Shown here piece after piece: positions 8,709 through 16,703 of a stretch of DNA of 52,603 nt (its first letter is position 1; each line of letters starts with the position of its first letter). The translations under genes and the position numbers were made by a program. The notes under the pieces are model-generated. The model did not search any database. It saw only the letters and a list, made by a program, of their open reading frames with translations, and was not told the origin of the DNA. Origin of the DNA: Syntrophaceae bacterium UBA6252 (GTDB lineage: Bacteria; Desulfobacterota; Syntrophia; Syntrophales; UBA6807); assembly GCA_002441265.1 (NCBI GenBank), contig DJVQ01000009.1:11385-63987 (forward strand), read 5' to 3'.

Positions 8709-9866
8709 ATGAACCCTCTTTTTACGTTTACCGGTGCGAAGAAAATCGTTTTCGGGAAGGGCGCCCTGGAGCGCCTTCCCGAACATCTTGCCGAGTTGAA
8801 GGGAAAAAGGCCCCTTGTCGTTCTCGACGGCGCCCTGTCCAGGGCGGGTCTTCGGGAACGGGTGTGCCGGCTTCTGGAGGAGGCGGGCGGTTCCGTCGCC
8901 GTTTATGACGCCGTCGAGGGGGAACCGGCGCTGGAACAGGCGGACGAAGGGGCGCGCCTGGCCCTCGAGAACCAATGCGACACGGTCGTCGGAATCGGAG
9001 GCGGTAGCGCCATGGACGCGGCCAAGGCCATGGCGGCGGTTGCGGGAAACCGGGCGCGGGCGATGGATTTCCTCGGCCTGAACCGCGTTCCGGGCCCCGG
9101 CCTTCCCACGATCATGGTCCCCACCACGGCGGGGACGGGAAGCGAAGTGACCTTCACCGCCGTCTTCATCCGGAAGGACCTGAAGAAGAAGGAAGGCATG
9201 AACAGCCCCTATCTGTACCCCGACGTGGCGCTCCTCGACCCCCTTCTGACGGTCGGCCTGCCCCCGCTGGCGACGGCGACGACGGGAATGGACGCCCTTT
9301 GCCACGCCATCGAATCCTACACGTCGGTGAACGCGAGCCCCATGAGCGCCCTCGTTTCCCTGGAAGCGATCCGCCTCATCGGCGCGAACCTCCGGACGGC
9401 GGTCCACGACGGGCCGAATCTCCGGGCCCGGGAGGCCATGCTCCTCGGAAGCCTGTACGCCGGTCTCGGACTGGCCAATGCCGGCGTCACGGCCGTCCAC
9501 TCCCTTTCCTACCCCCTGGGGGGCCGTTTCGGCGTGCCCCACGGGCTTGCGAACACGATCCTTCTCCCGGCGGTCATGGAGTTCAACCTGCCGGGTGCCC
9601 TGGAGAAATTCGCCGCCGTCGCGGACGCCCTGGGAGAGGACGTGGACGGGATGCCTCCCCGGGAGGCGGCCCAGCTCGCCGTGGAGGCCGTCAATGCGCT
9701 GATCCGGGACTGCTGTATCCCCATGGGCCTCGGGAGGCTGGGAGTCGGGGAAGCGGATTTTCCCGATCTGGCGGCGGTCGCCATGACCGTGGCAAGGCCG
9801 CTGGCGAACAATCCCCGCAGGGTGACCGCGGAGGACGCCGTGGGCATCTACCGGGAGGCTTTTTGA
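8709..9866 (+). CDS. kdnB: iron-containing alcohol dehydrogenase, probable Kdo 8-oxidase KdnB
   Basis: Group III Fe-dependent dehydrogenase of 385 aa. The NAD-loop GIGGGSAMDAAKA is at 96-108, PTTAGTGSEVT follows, and the metal ligands are predicted as Asp195, His199, His264 and His278. The ATG at 8709 has an AAGGAGAG site. In Shewanella, KdnB oxidises C8 of Kdo and KdnA transaminates it, giving 8-amino-3,8-dideoxy-manno-octulosonate. Here the next genes are a matching aminotransferase, hldD and kdsB, which supports this role over a fermentative alcohol dehydrogenase. Substrate assignment is from context. Its TGA stop coincides with the end of repeat copy F. Confidence 0.72.
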   Translation: MNPLFTFTGAKKIVFGKGALERLPEHLAELKGKRPLVVLDGALSRAGLRERVCRLLEEAGGSVAVYDAVEGEPALEQADEGARLALENQCDTVVGIGGGSAMDAAKAMAAVAGNRARAMDFLGLNRVPGPGLPTIMVPTTAGTGSEVTFTAVFIRKDLKKKEGMNSPYLYPDVALLDPLLTVGLPPLATATTGMDALCHAIESYTSVNASPMSALVSLEAIRLIGANLRTAVHDGPNLRAREAMLLGSLYAGLGLANAGVTAVHSLSYPLGGRFGVPHGLANTILLPAVMEFNLPGALEKFAAVADALGEDVDGMPPREAAQLAVEAVNALIRDCCIPMGLGRLGVGEADFPDLAAVAMTVARPLANNPRRVTAEDAVGIYREAF

Positions 9867-10032
9867 GACAACGGCCCGGCGAATAAACGTCCGGGCAACG
9901 CTTTTTCGAACGGCGAAGGAAGAAACTCCGGAGGCCGGACGCCCGGAACCCGGGGACTGAGGCAGGCGGTACGCCGCAGGGACGGGGGGCGAAGGGCAGC
10001 GGAGCGGACGGACATTTCACGAAGCCGTCACG
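9864..10032. repeat. dispersed repeat copy F (full length, reversed)
   Basis: About 169 bp that align along their whole length with the reverse complement of copy B. Shared blocks include CTTTTTCGAACGGC (near 9900), a GGTACG block near 9970 and the terminus CGAAGCCGTCA (10022-10032). The left end TGA is the kdnB stop codon. It fills most of the 188-bp gap between kdnB and kdnA, which otherwise holds only the kdnA ribosome site. Confidence 0.65.
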
Positions 10033-10054
10033 ATCTGAAAGGAATGGATGAGCC

Positions 10055-11257
10055 ATGGCAGGATCGGAATGGATCGGTGAGGAAGAAAAAAAAGAGGTCC
10101 TCGACATTCTCGAGACGGGGATCTGGATGCGATACGGATTCGACAAGGAACGGAAAGGTGTCTTCAAGGTCCGCCAGTTCGAGGAGGCCTTCTGCCGGTA
10201 TCACGGCGCGGCCTACGCCCTCGGGGTGACCTCTGGGTCGGCGGCGCTGAAGGTGGCCCTGGAGTCCCTCGACGTGGGTCCGGGGGACGAGGTGATCGTT
10301 CCCGCCTTCACCTTCGTGGCGACCTACGAGGCGGTCCTGGAGGTCGGCGCCCTCCCGGTCATGGCCGACATCGACGAGTCCCTCAACCTCGACCCGGACG
10401 ATATTCCCAGGAAGATCACCCCGCGGACGAAGGCGGTGATTCCCGTCCACATGTGCGGCGCCGGAGCCCGGATCGACCGGATCGTCGAAGTGTCGCGGAA
10501 GCACGGCCTTCTCGTTCTCGAGGACAACGCCCAGAGCCTCGGGGGATCCTTCGGGGGAAGGAAACTGGGGACCTTCGGGGAAATGGCCACCTTCAGCTTC
10601 GATTTCTACAAAACCATCACCACCGGGGAAGGGGGGATGGTCCTCACGGACAGGGAGGACCTCTATGTCCGGGCGGACGGGTACCACGACCACGGGCACG
10701 ACCACAACCCGAAGGTGAGCCGGGCCCTGGAGGGCCGGTCCCTTCTCGGGTTCAACTACCGGATGAACGAGTTCCAGGGGGCCGTCGGCCTCGCCCAGTT
10801 CCGGAAACTGGACGGCATCATCGGGGAGCAGCGGAAGAACAAGGCGTTTCTCAGGGAATGCCTGGGGAAGATCCCGGGAGTCACCTTCCGGCGGCTTCCC
10901 GACCCGGCGGGGGACACGGCGACGTTCCTCGGGTTCCACCTGCCCGGCGGGAAGGAGACGAAGGCCTTCCAGGCGGCGCTGAAGGCGGAGGGGATCGACG
11001 CGGTCTATTTCAAGGAGAATTTCTGGCATTACGCGCCCAACTGGGAGCATCTCATCGCGTGGTCCACCGCCAACTCGCGGAAATTCCCCTTCACGAACCC
11101 GCTGTACCCGGAAAAGGCGGAATACCGGAGAGAGACCATCCCCGGGGCGGAAGCGATCCTGGACCGGACCCTTTTCCTGTCCATCCCGGTCAGGATGCCT
11201 CGGGAGCGCAAGGAGACCCTGGCACGGGGGATCGAACGGGCGGGGAAAAGGGGGTAG
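10055..11257 (+). CDS. kdnA: DegT/DnrJ/EryC1-family aminotransferase, probable 8-amino-Kdo transaminase KdnA
   Basis: PLP-dependent sugar aminotransferase of 400 aa. Fold-type I features include the PLP phosphate region TSGSAALKVAL, the PLP-ring Asp157 in LEDNAQSLGG, and the Schiff-base Lys186 in SFDFYKTITTGEGG. The N-terminus EEKKEVLDILETG...RYGF...KG resembles KdnA rather than generic NDP-sugar aminotransferases (recalled similarity, not a search). KdnA uses glutamate to aminate 8-oxo-Kdo made by KdnB. A full repeat copy lies between kdnB and kdnA. hldD follows after 10 bp. Confidence 0.75.
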   Translation: MAGSEWIGEEEKKEVLDILETGIWMRYGFDKERKGVFKVRQFEEAFCRYHGAAYALGVTSGSAALKVALESLDVGPGDEVIVPAFTFVATYEAVLEVGALPVMADIDESLNLDPDDIPRKITPRTKAVIPVHMCGAGARIDRIVEVSRKHGLLVLEDNAQSLGGSFGGRKLGTFGEMATFSFDFYKTITTGEGGMVLTDREDLYVRADGYHDHGHDHNPKVSRALEGRSLLGFNYRMNEFQGAVGLAQFRKLDGIIGEQRKNKAFLRECLGKIPGVTFRRLPDPAGDTATFLGFHLPGGKETKAFQAALKAEGIDAVYFKENFWHYAPNWEHLIAWSTANSRKFPFTNPLYPEKAEYRRETIPGAEAILDRTLFLSIPVRMPRERKETLARGIERAGKRG

Positions 11258-11267
11258 GGACAAGACC

Positions 11268-12242
11268 ATGTTCGTCGTCACGGGAGGGGCGGGGTTCATC
11301 GGGAGCGCCGTCGTCTGGAAACTGAACGCCGAGGGGATCGACGACATCCTCGTGGTGGACCGGCTCGGCGACACGGAGAAGTGGCGAAACCTCGTTCCTC
11401 TCCGGTACCGGGACTACCTTCACAAGGACCGTTTCCTGGAGCGGGTCGTCGAGGACCGCGTCCCCTTCCCCGTGGAAGGGGTCATCCACATGGGCGCCTG
11501 TTCCTCCACCACGGAGCGCGACGGCGACTACCTCATGGAAAACAACTTCCATTACAGCTGCAGGGTGGCCGAGTGGGCCGTGGCGAAGGGCGTTCCCATG
11601 ATCTACGCCAGCAGCGCCGCCACCTACGGCGACGGCTCCCTGGGATTCTCCGACAACGACGCCCTGTCGGGGCGGTTGCGGCCCCTCAATCTCTACGGGT
11701 ATTCGAAACAGCTCTTCGACCTGTGGGTGCTCCGGAAGGGGTGGGAAACGCGGCTGGCGGGCCTCCGGTTCTTCAACGTGTTCGGCCCCAACGAATTCCA
11801 CAAGGGGGAGATGCGAAGCGTCGTCATCAAGTCCTTCGAGCAGATCCGGGACACGGGTAAGGTCCGTCTCTTCCGGTCCCACCGCCCCGCCTGGGGGGAC
11901 GGGGACCAGATGCGGGACTTCGTGTACGTGAAGGACGCCGTCGATGTGGTCTGGTGGCTGGTGCAGCACCCGGAAGTCCGGGGGATTTTCAACGTGGGCA
12001 CGGGCAAGGCCCGGACCTGGAACGACCTGGTGAAGGCCGTCTTCCGGGCGGCGGGCAAGGCCCCCTCCATCGAATACGTGGAAATGCCCCTGTCCATCCG
12101 GGATCAGTACCAGTATTTCACCGAGGCGAAGATGGAGAAGCTCGCCAGGGCCGGGTGCCCCGTTTCCTTCCGGTCCCTCGAGGACTCCGTCGCCGACTAC
12201 GTGGGCGGGTACCTCCTTGCCCGGGACCCCCATCTCAAGTGA
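11268..12242 (+). CDS. hldD: ADP-L-glycero-D-manno-heptose 6-epimerase
   Basis: Short-chain dehydrogenase-like epimerase that makes ADP-L,D-heptose for the lipopolysaccharide inner core. It is 324 aa. The NADP-binding loop GGAGFIGSAVV is at the N-terminus. The HldD hallmarks HMGACSSTTE, NNFHYSCRVAEWA, SSAATYGDGSLGF and the YGYSK catalytic Tyr/Lys pair are all visible. It sits between kdnA and kdsB, which together build the Kdo/heptose core. Confidence 0.93.
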   Translation: MFVVTGGAGFIGSAVVWKLNAEGIDDILVVDRLGDTEKWRNLVPLRYRDYLHKDRFLERVVEDRVPFPVEGVIHMGACSSTTERDGDYLMENNFHYSCRVAEWAVAKGVPMIYASSAATYGDGSLGFSDNDALSGRLRPLNLYGYSKQLFDLWVLRKGWETRLAGLRFFNVFGPNEFHKGEMRSVVIKSFEQIRDTGKVRLFRSHRPAWGDGDQMRDFVYVKDAVDVVWWLVQHPEVRGIFNVGTGKARTWNDLVKAVFRAAGKAPSIEYVEMPLSIRDQYQYFTEAKMEKLARAGCPVSFRSLEDSVADYVGGYLLARDPHLK

Positions 12243-12263
12243 AGTGAAGGGAGGCTGTCCGAA

Positions 12264-13022
12264 ATGAGCGACGGGAAGGTCGTGTGCCTGATTCCCTGCC
12301 GGTATCACTCCACCCGCTTCGAGGGCAAGCCGCTGGCGGAAATCCTGGGGAAACCCATGGTCCGCCACGTCTATGAACGGGCGCTTCGGGCGAAAGGCAT
12401 CGCCTTTGCCGCGGTGGTGACCGACGACGAGCGGATCGCCTCGGCCGTCCGGTCCTTCGGCGGGCAGGTGATTCTCACGGGGGGACACCACCGGTCGGGA
12501 ACGGACCGGCTGGCGGAAGCGGCGGACCTCCTGTCTCTTGCGGAAGAGGACATCGTGGTGAACATCCAGGGGGACCAGCCCACGGTCCAGCCGGGGCAGG
12601 TGGAGGAAGTGGCGGAGCCCCTCACGGGGGACCGGACGATCCCCTTCGCCACGCTCGCCTATCCCATCCACCGGGAAGAGGAGATCTTTCACCCCAACGT
12701 GGTGAAGGTCGTCTGCGACCGGAAGGGGAACGCCCTCTATTTCTCCCGGTCGCCCATTCCCTATGTCCGGGACAGGAAGGAAAAGGGGCTGTACTTCAAG
12801 CACCACGGGATCTATGCCTACCGGAAATCCTTCCTCACGGTTTTTTCGAAACTGCCGGAAGGGACCCTGGAACGTTTCGAGTCCCTGGAACAGCTCCGGG
12901 CCCTCGAGAACGGGTACCCGGTCCGGGTGGTCATCTCCCGGTTCGATTCCGTCGAGGTGGACACGGCGGAGGACCTGAAAGCCGTGGAGGCCTGCCTCCG
13001 CGGGGAAAGCGAGGGGACGTGA
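12264..13022 (+). CDS. kdsB: CMP-Kdo (or CMP-Kdo8N) synthetase
   Basis: 3-deoxy-manno-octulosonate cytidylyltransferase, which activates Kdo with CTP for transfer to lipid A. It is 252 aa. Family motifs are IPCRYHSTRFEGKPL, RSGTDRLAEAADLL, NIQGDQP and FKHHGIYAYRKSFL. Clustering with kdnA and kdnB suggests it uses the 8-amino sugar, as the Shewanella enzyme does; that preference is inference. AAGGGAGG precedes the ATG. Its TGA overlaps the GTG of the next gene. Confidence 0.93.
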   Translation: MSDGKVVCLIPCRYHSTRFEGKPLAEILGKPMVRHVYERALRAKGIAFAAVVTDDERIASAVRSFGGQVILTGGHHRSGTDRLAEAADLLSLAEEDIVVNIQGDQPTVQPGQVEEVAEPLTGDRTIPFATLAYPIHREEEIFHPNVVKVVCDRKGNALYFSRSPIPYVRDRKEKGLYFKHHGIYAYRKSFLTVFSKLPEGTLERFESLEQLRALENGYPVRVVISRFDSVEVDTAEDLKAVEACLRGESEGT

Positions 13023-13792
13023 AAGGCCTGATCATCGATTCCCACATGCATTGCGGCGTTGAGAATGTGGACCAGCCCTTTGAACTGATCCGCTCCTACC
13101 TGGATCGTGGAGGGATCGACGGGGCCTGCCTGTTCGCCCCCGTCGAGGACATCTACGACCGGTACGATTTCGGTTTCCGGGACACCCCCGGCTGGGCCGC
13201 CTGCCGGCAGCGGGCGAACGAATACGTGCTCGGGCTCCAGCAGTCGGAGGCCCATGTCTCCGGATATTACTTCGTATGGAACGATTTCCGGAAGGAGGAA
13301 CTGGGGAAGGGCTACCGGGGCATCAAGTGGCACCGTCATGAATACGAGCCGGAATACCATTACGACGAGCCGGAATGCGAGGCGTTCCTCCAGGAGGCCT
13401 ACCGCCTCGGGCTTCCCGTCGTTCTCGAGGAATCGTTCGAAAACACCCTTTATTTTCTCAAACGGGTGAAGGGAAGAATCCCGGTGATCATCCCCCACAT
13501 GGGCGCCCTGAACGGCGGGTTCGCCGCCCTCTTCCGGGCCGGCGTCTGGGACGACGACACCGTCCATGCCGACACCGCCCTGGCCGGGGCGGGGGAAATC
13601 ACCCGGTTCATCGAAAAATACGGCGTGGACCGGCTTCTGTTCGGAAGTGACTTTCCCTTCGGCATTCCCGGGCAGGAACTGGCGAAGATCCGGCTGCTCA
13701 AACTTTCGGACGGGGAATGGGAAAAGGTGGTGTCGGGGAACGTCCTGAAGCTGACCGGCGCCGGGACACGGGGGGAAGGGAAGGGACCGTGA
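13019..13792 (+). CDS. amidohydrolase-2 family TIM-barrel metal hydrolase
   Basis: Predicted metal-dependent hydrolase or decarboxylase-like protein of 257 aa. Features are the metal-binding HxH at His9/His11, Lys103 and His105 in GIKWHRH, His160 in IIPHMG and the catalytic-type Asp211 in LLFGSDFPFG, all in PF04909-like order. It starts with GTG overlapping the kdsB stop (GTGA) behind a GAGGGGA site, so it is translationally coupled to the lipopolysaccharide cluster. The substrate is unknown; context hints at a cell-envelope sugar or lactone. Confidence 0.75.
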   Translation: MKGLIIDSHMHCGVENVDQPFELIRSYLDRGGIDGACLFAPVEDIYDRYDFGFRDTPGWAACRQRANEYVLGLQQSEAHVSGYYFVWNDFRKEELGKGYRGIKWHRHEYEPEYHYDEPECEAFLQEAYRLGLPVVLEESFENTLYFLKRVKGRIPVIIPHMGALNGGFAALFRAGVWDDDTVHADTALAGAGEITRFIEKYGVDRLLFGSDFPFGIPGQELAKIRLLKLSDGEWEKVVSGNVLKLTGAGTRGEGKGP

Positions 13793-14433
13793 AGGTGACC
13801 GAAGGGCTTTACGCCTTCCTCTGGAACAGTCCCGTGGAGAACAACTGCAACGCCTTTCTCGTACGGGGCGGGAAGAACGTTCTCATCGACCCCGGCCACA
13901 GGCACCTGTTCCGCCACGTCGAGGAGGGACTTCGCAGGCTTGGAACGGATGTCTCGTCGGTGGATCTGGTTATCGTCACCCACGGCCACCCGGATCACAT
14001 CGAGGGGCTTCGGATGTTCCGGAAGCCGACCCTTCTCGCCATGGGGGAGGAGGAATACCGTTTCCTGCTGGAGAGAGGGGGCGGCGGGGCGACGGAGTTC
14101 GCTCCCGATATCTTCCTCCGGGAGGGTGAACTTACCGTGGGCGATCTCTCCTTCGAGGTGCTGCTGACCCCCGGCCACTCTCCCGGTTCGATCAGTCTGT
14201 ACTGGAAGGACCGGAAGGCGCTGTTCACCGGGGACGTGGTCTTCTCGAAGGGGATCGGCCGCACCGACCTTCCCGGCGGCGCGGGACGGAAGCTCCGGGA
14301 GAGCATCGAACGGCTGAAGGGGCTCGACGTCGAGTTTCTTCTTCCCGGCCACGGGGAGACGGTCCGGGGGCGGGAAGCGGTGCGCAGGAACTTTCAGTTC
14401 ATCGAGGGGTACTGGTACCCCCATCTCCGGTAG
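13789..14433 (+). CDS. metallo-beta-lactamase-fold hydrolase (glyoxalase II-like)
   Basis: Small MBL-fold hydrolase of 214 aa. The metal site is complete: His65, His67, Asp69 and His70 in THGHPDH, then His130 (GHSPG), Asp149 (FTGDV) and His188 (PGHGE). This is the minimal YcbL/GloB-type core without the C-terminal glyoxalase helical domain. The GTG start overlaps the previous stop (GTGA), so it is coupled to the amidohydrolase; a longer in-frame ATG at 13717 is rejected because it would overlap deeply. Its 3' end overlaps the convergent gene by 35 bp. The substrate, perhaps a thioester, is unknown. Confidence 0.82.
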   Translation: MKVTEGLYAFLWNSPVENNCNAFLVRGGKNVLIDPGHRHLFRHVEEGLRRLGTDVSSVDLVIVTHGHPDHIEGLRMFRKPTLLAMGEEEYRFLLERGGGGATEFAPDIFLREGELTVGDLSFEVLLTPGHSPGSISLYWKDRKALFTGDVVFSKGIGRTDLPGGAGRKLRESIERLKGLDVEFLLPGHGETVRGREAVRRNFQFIEGYWYPHLR

Positions 14434-14935
14434 CCCGCAGGTCCCTGAGAAGGGCGTTTCTTTCTTTTTCCCTGAATTCCAGAAAATCGGGGTCCGATTC
14501 GAGATTCGGCCGCACGGCGTTTCCCCCGATTCCCGAGGCGGCAAGGCGCGAAAGGGCCGCCTGTTCCAGGGCCTTTTCCCGTTCCGTTCGCCGCCGCCGG
14601 TACTCCCGGAGAAGGGTGTTCCACCCCTCTGAGTTTCCATGTCCCAGGGCTTCCATGAGGAGGAAGACCCGTTCGTTGTCCCCGTCGGGGTCGATCCGCT
14701 CCGGCAGTTCCCTGTTCAGAACGTCGGCGATCCGCAGACCCGGCGGTTCGCCGAGGGAGGCAACTTCCGAACGGAGAGCCTCCACGCCGATCCTGCCGTC
14801 CAGGTACTTCAAGAGAATCCCCCGAACCTTTCCGGACCATTCCTTTTCGACGAAAGCCTTCCGCTCCTCTTTCGAAGGGAGCAGGTCTTTCGTCCTTTCC
14901 ATGATGAGATCGAGGGTGCTCTTGATTTCCGCCAC
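14399..14935 (-). CDS. conserved-looking protein of unknown function
   Basis: A 178-aa charged, largely helical soluble protein with no motif I recognise. Reality is supported by a GTG start at 14935 with an ideal AAGGAGG site 6 bases upstream, and by codon usage matching neighbours. It has no signal peptide or membrane segment. It overlaps the convergent MBL gene by 35 bp. It lies 179 bp downstream of the MCE operon on the same strand and could be its last gene. Another frame (14394-14990) is treated as a shadow. Confidence 0.65.
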   Translation of the reverse strand: MAEIKSTLDLIMERTKDLLPSKEERKAFVEKEWSGKVRGILLKYLDGRIGVEALRSEVASLGEPPGLRIADVLNRELPERIDPDGDNERVFLLMEALGHGNSEGWNTLLREYRRRRTEREKALEQAALSRLAASGIGGNAVRPNLESDPDFLEFREKERNALLRDLRATGDGGTSTPR

Positions 14936-15114
14936 GGGCTGCCTCCTTTCCGGAACGGGTCATCCTTTCATTCCCCTGCCCGTCTGTCAAGGGCCCTGTC
15001 GCGAAACGGGCCGCCGGCGCCGCACGGATTCTTCCGAAAAGGCCTTTTGTCCGTCAAAAAAGTGATGTCGCTGTCTTTTGGAATGATGACGGCTGTGGAA
15101 AAAGGGACCGGACC

Positions 15115-15795
15115 CTATTTCAAGGGCGCGGTAAGGATTTCCTGGCGGCGGCGGAGCCGGTCCGCCTGTTCCATCTTTCCCTGTTCCCGGGAGAGGGCCT
15201 CCAGCCGGTCCAGATACAGGAGAACGATTTTTTTCCAACCCTCCCGGGATGCGGCCTCCAGGGCCAGTTCCAGGGTCCGGTCGTCGAAGCGGCCCGCCTT
15301 CACGGCGACGGCCGATGCGACGACCCTGGACAGGGGGTCGTCGATGCCGGCAACGGCGTCGTTGAGGGGCCCGATCTTTCCCGCCTCCAGGGCGTCCGCG
15401 AATTTCCGGTAGGCCGGGGGCAGCAGCGAGGGGTCGGCTTTACCCGCCCCTTCCCGTAGAAAGGCCAGGTAGTTCTCGTTTTCCTTCGTGTGCTTCCATC
15501 CGGACAGGAGGCAGTCCCCGGGGGAAAGGGACTCCAGGGCTGCCGTCCGGAGGGCGCACCGGGTGAGAAGGACCCGGTCGAGAAGATCCGGATCGCCGCT
15601 CTTCTGGATTTCCCGGACGGCGAGTTCGAAATAGAGGTCCGCCTTTCGTTCGTCTCCTTCCAGGAAATTCTTCTTGTAGGATTCCATGGCGTTGAATCCG
15701 CCCATTTTCCAGTCTGGAACCGGTTTCGAGCCGCAGCCCGCGGCAAGGGCCAGGACGAGAAGGACGACGAAAAGGAACGGGGAAAGCCGCTTCAT
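15115..15795 (-). CDS. lipoprotein of the MCE operon
   Basis: Predicted lipoprotein of 226 aa. The signal peptide MKRLSPFLFVVLLVLALAAG ends in a lipobox LAAGC with Cys21, followed by a helical, TPR-like soluble domain. It overlaps the mlaD-like gene by 4 bp (ATGA), so it is translationally coupled. In other MCE operons the last gene is often a lipoprotein (MlaA, PqiC) or periplasmic carrier; I see no PqiC or MlaA signature, so the exact role is open. Confidence 0.8.
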   Translation of the reverse strand: MKRLSPFLFVVLLVLALAAGCGSKPVPDWKMGGFNAMESYKKNFLEGDERKADLYFELAVREIQKSGDPDLLDRVLLTRCALRTAALESLSPGDCLLSGWKHTKENENYLAFLREGAGKADPSLLPPAYRKFADALEAGKIGPLNDAVAGIDDPLSRVVASAVAVKAGRFDDRTLELALEAASREGWKKIVLLYLDRLEALSREQGKMEQADRLRRRQEILTAPLK

Positions 15796-16703
15796 GGCAG
15801 GCCGATCTCCTTTTCCTTTTTCACCGGGATGAGCCGTTCGACGCCTTTCAGGACCTCGTTCACCGAATCCACGGCGCGGTCGATGTCCTTGCGGAGCAGC
15901 TCCAGGTTGTCCGTGGAGCGGGTGACGTCGCCGGTGAGCCGGGGGATGTCCCCGACGGCGGCGTCGAGCGTTTTAAGCTTTGCCAGGATGTCCTTCAGAA
16001 TGGAGGAGACCAGGGGGAGGACCCCGTCGCTTCCGAACAGGTTTTCGTCCGTTTTTCCCGCCATTCCGTCGAACTTGGCGGTGATGTGTTCCAGGTTTGT
16101 CAGGATGCCTTCCGTACGGTCCGCCAGGACGGTCAGTTTCTGCAGCGTTTCGTTCACGGCGGCCACGGACTTCCGGTCCCCCACGGCCATCTCGAGAAGG
16201 GTTTCACTCTCGGAGAGGGTGGAGGTGATCCGGACGATGTTGTCCGCCACGGTTCCCGCCTTTTCGATGAGGGGCTGAATCCGCTGGATGGCGTCGTCGA
16301 TGCTGTCCACGGGAAAGACTTCCGCCGTGGCGTCCGTCGAGAGAACGGGGCTTTGCAGGTTTCCCGTGTAGACGGTGATCTTGGGGGAGCCGATGATGGG
16401 CCGGTCGAGGATGAAGATGCTGTCCGAGTGGAGCCACTTGACATGGCGTTCCGGGACCTTGATCGTGATGAGGACGATCCCCTGCTCGTTCAGTTCCAGG
16501 TCGTACACCTTTCCGATCTCGAAACCGGAGAAGACGACGGGCATTCCCTCGCTGAACCCCTCGCCCGACTTGGCGGAAAGGGTGAAGGTGGACACGTTTG
16601 AAAAATAGTCCTTCTTGTACGCGACATAGACGATGAAGAGGACGATGAGAAGGATCGTGGCGACGACAAAGACTCCGACCTTGATTTCAGTGTTCTTCGG
16701 CAT
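15792..16703 (-). CDS. MCE-domain lipid transport protein (MlaD-like)
   Basis: Membrane-anchored substrate-binding subunit of a mammalian-cell-entry type lipid transporter. It is 303 aa with one N-terminal membrane helix (about residues 8-28), one MCE domain (about 35-115, including GMPVVFSGFEIGKV), then a long helical tail to the C-terminus. This fits hexameric MlaD/LetB-class proteins that shuttle phospholipid across the periplasm. The ATG at 16703 has a GGGGCGGA site; an upstream extension to 16760 would only overlap the preceding gene. It overlaps the degenerate ATPase gene by 17 bp. Confidence 0.88.
   Translation of the reverse strand: MPKNTEIKVGVFVVATILLIVLFIVYVAYKKDYFSNVSTFTLSAKSGEGFSEGMPVVFSGFEIGKVYDLELNEQGIVLITIKVPERHVKWLHSDSIFILDRPIIGSPKITVYTGNLQSPVLSTDATAEVFPVDSIDDAIQRIQPLIEKAGTVADNIVRITSTLSESETLLEMAVGDRKSVAAVNETLQKLTVLADRTEGILTNLEHITAKFDGMAGKTDENLFGSDGVLPLVSSILKDILAKLKTLDAAVGDIPRLTGDVTRSTDNLELLRKDIDRAVDSVNEVLKGVERLIPVKKEKEIGLP

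Noticed and set aside
15037..15048. AAAAGGCCTTTT palindrome as a terminator for the MCE operon
   Set aside because: The stem is short and weak and the position, 67 bp after the lipoprotein stop, is not supported by a downstream T-run; left uncalled.
15086..15110. Possible seventh copy of the dispersed repeat
   Set aside because: TGACGGCTGTGGAAAAAGG resembles one repeat end, but no matching second end or core could be aligned.
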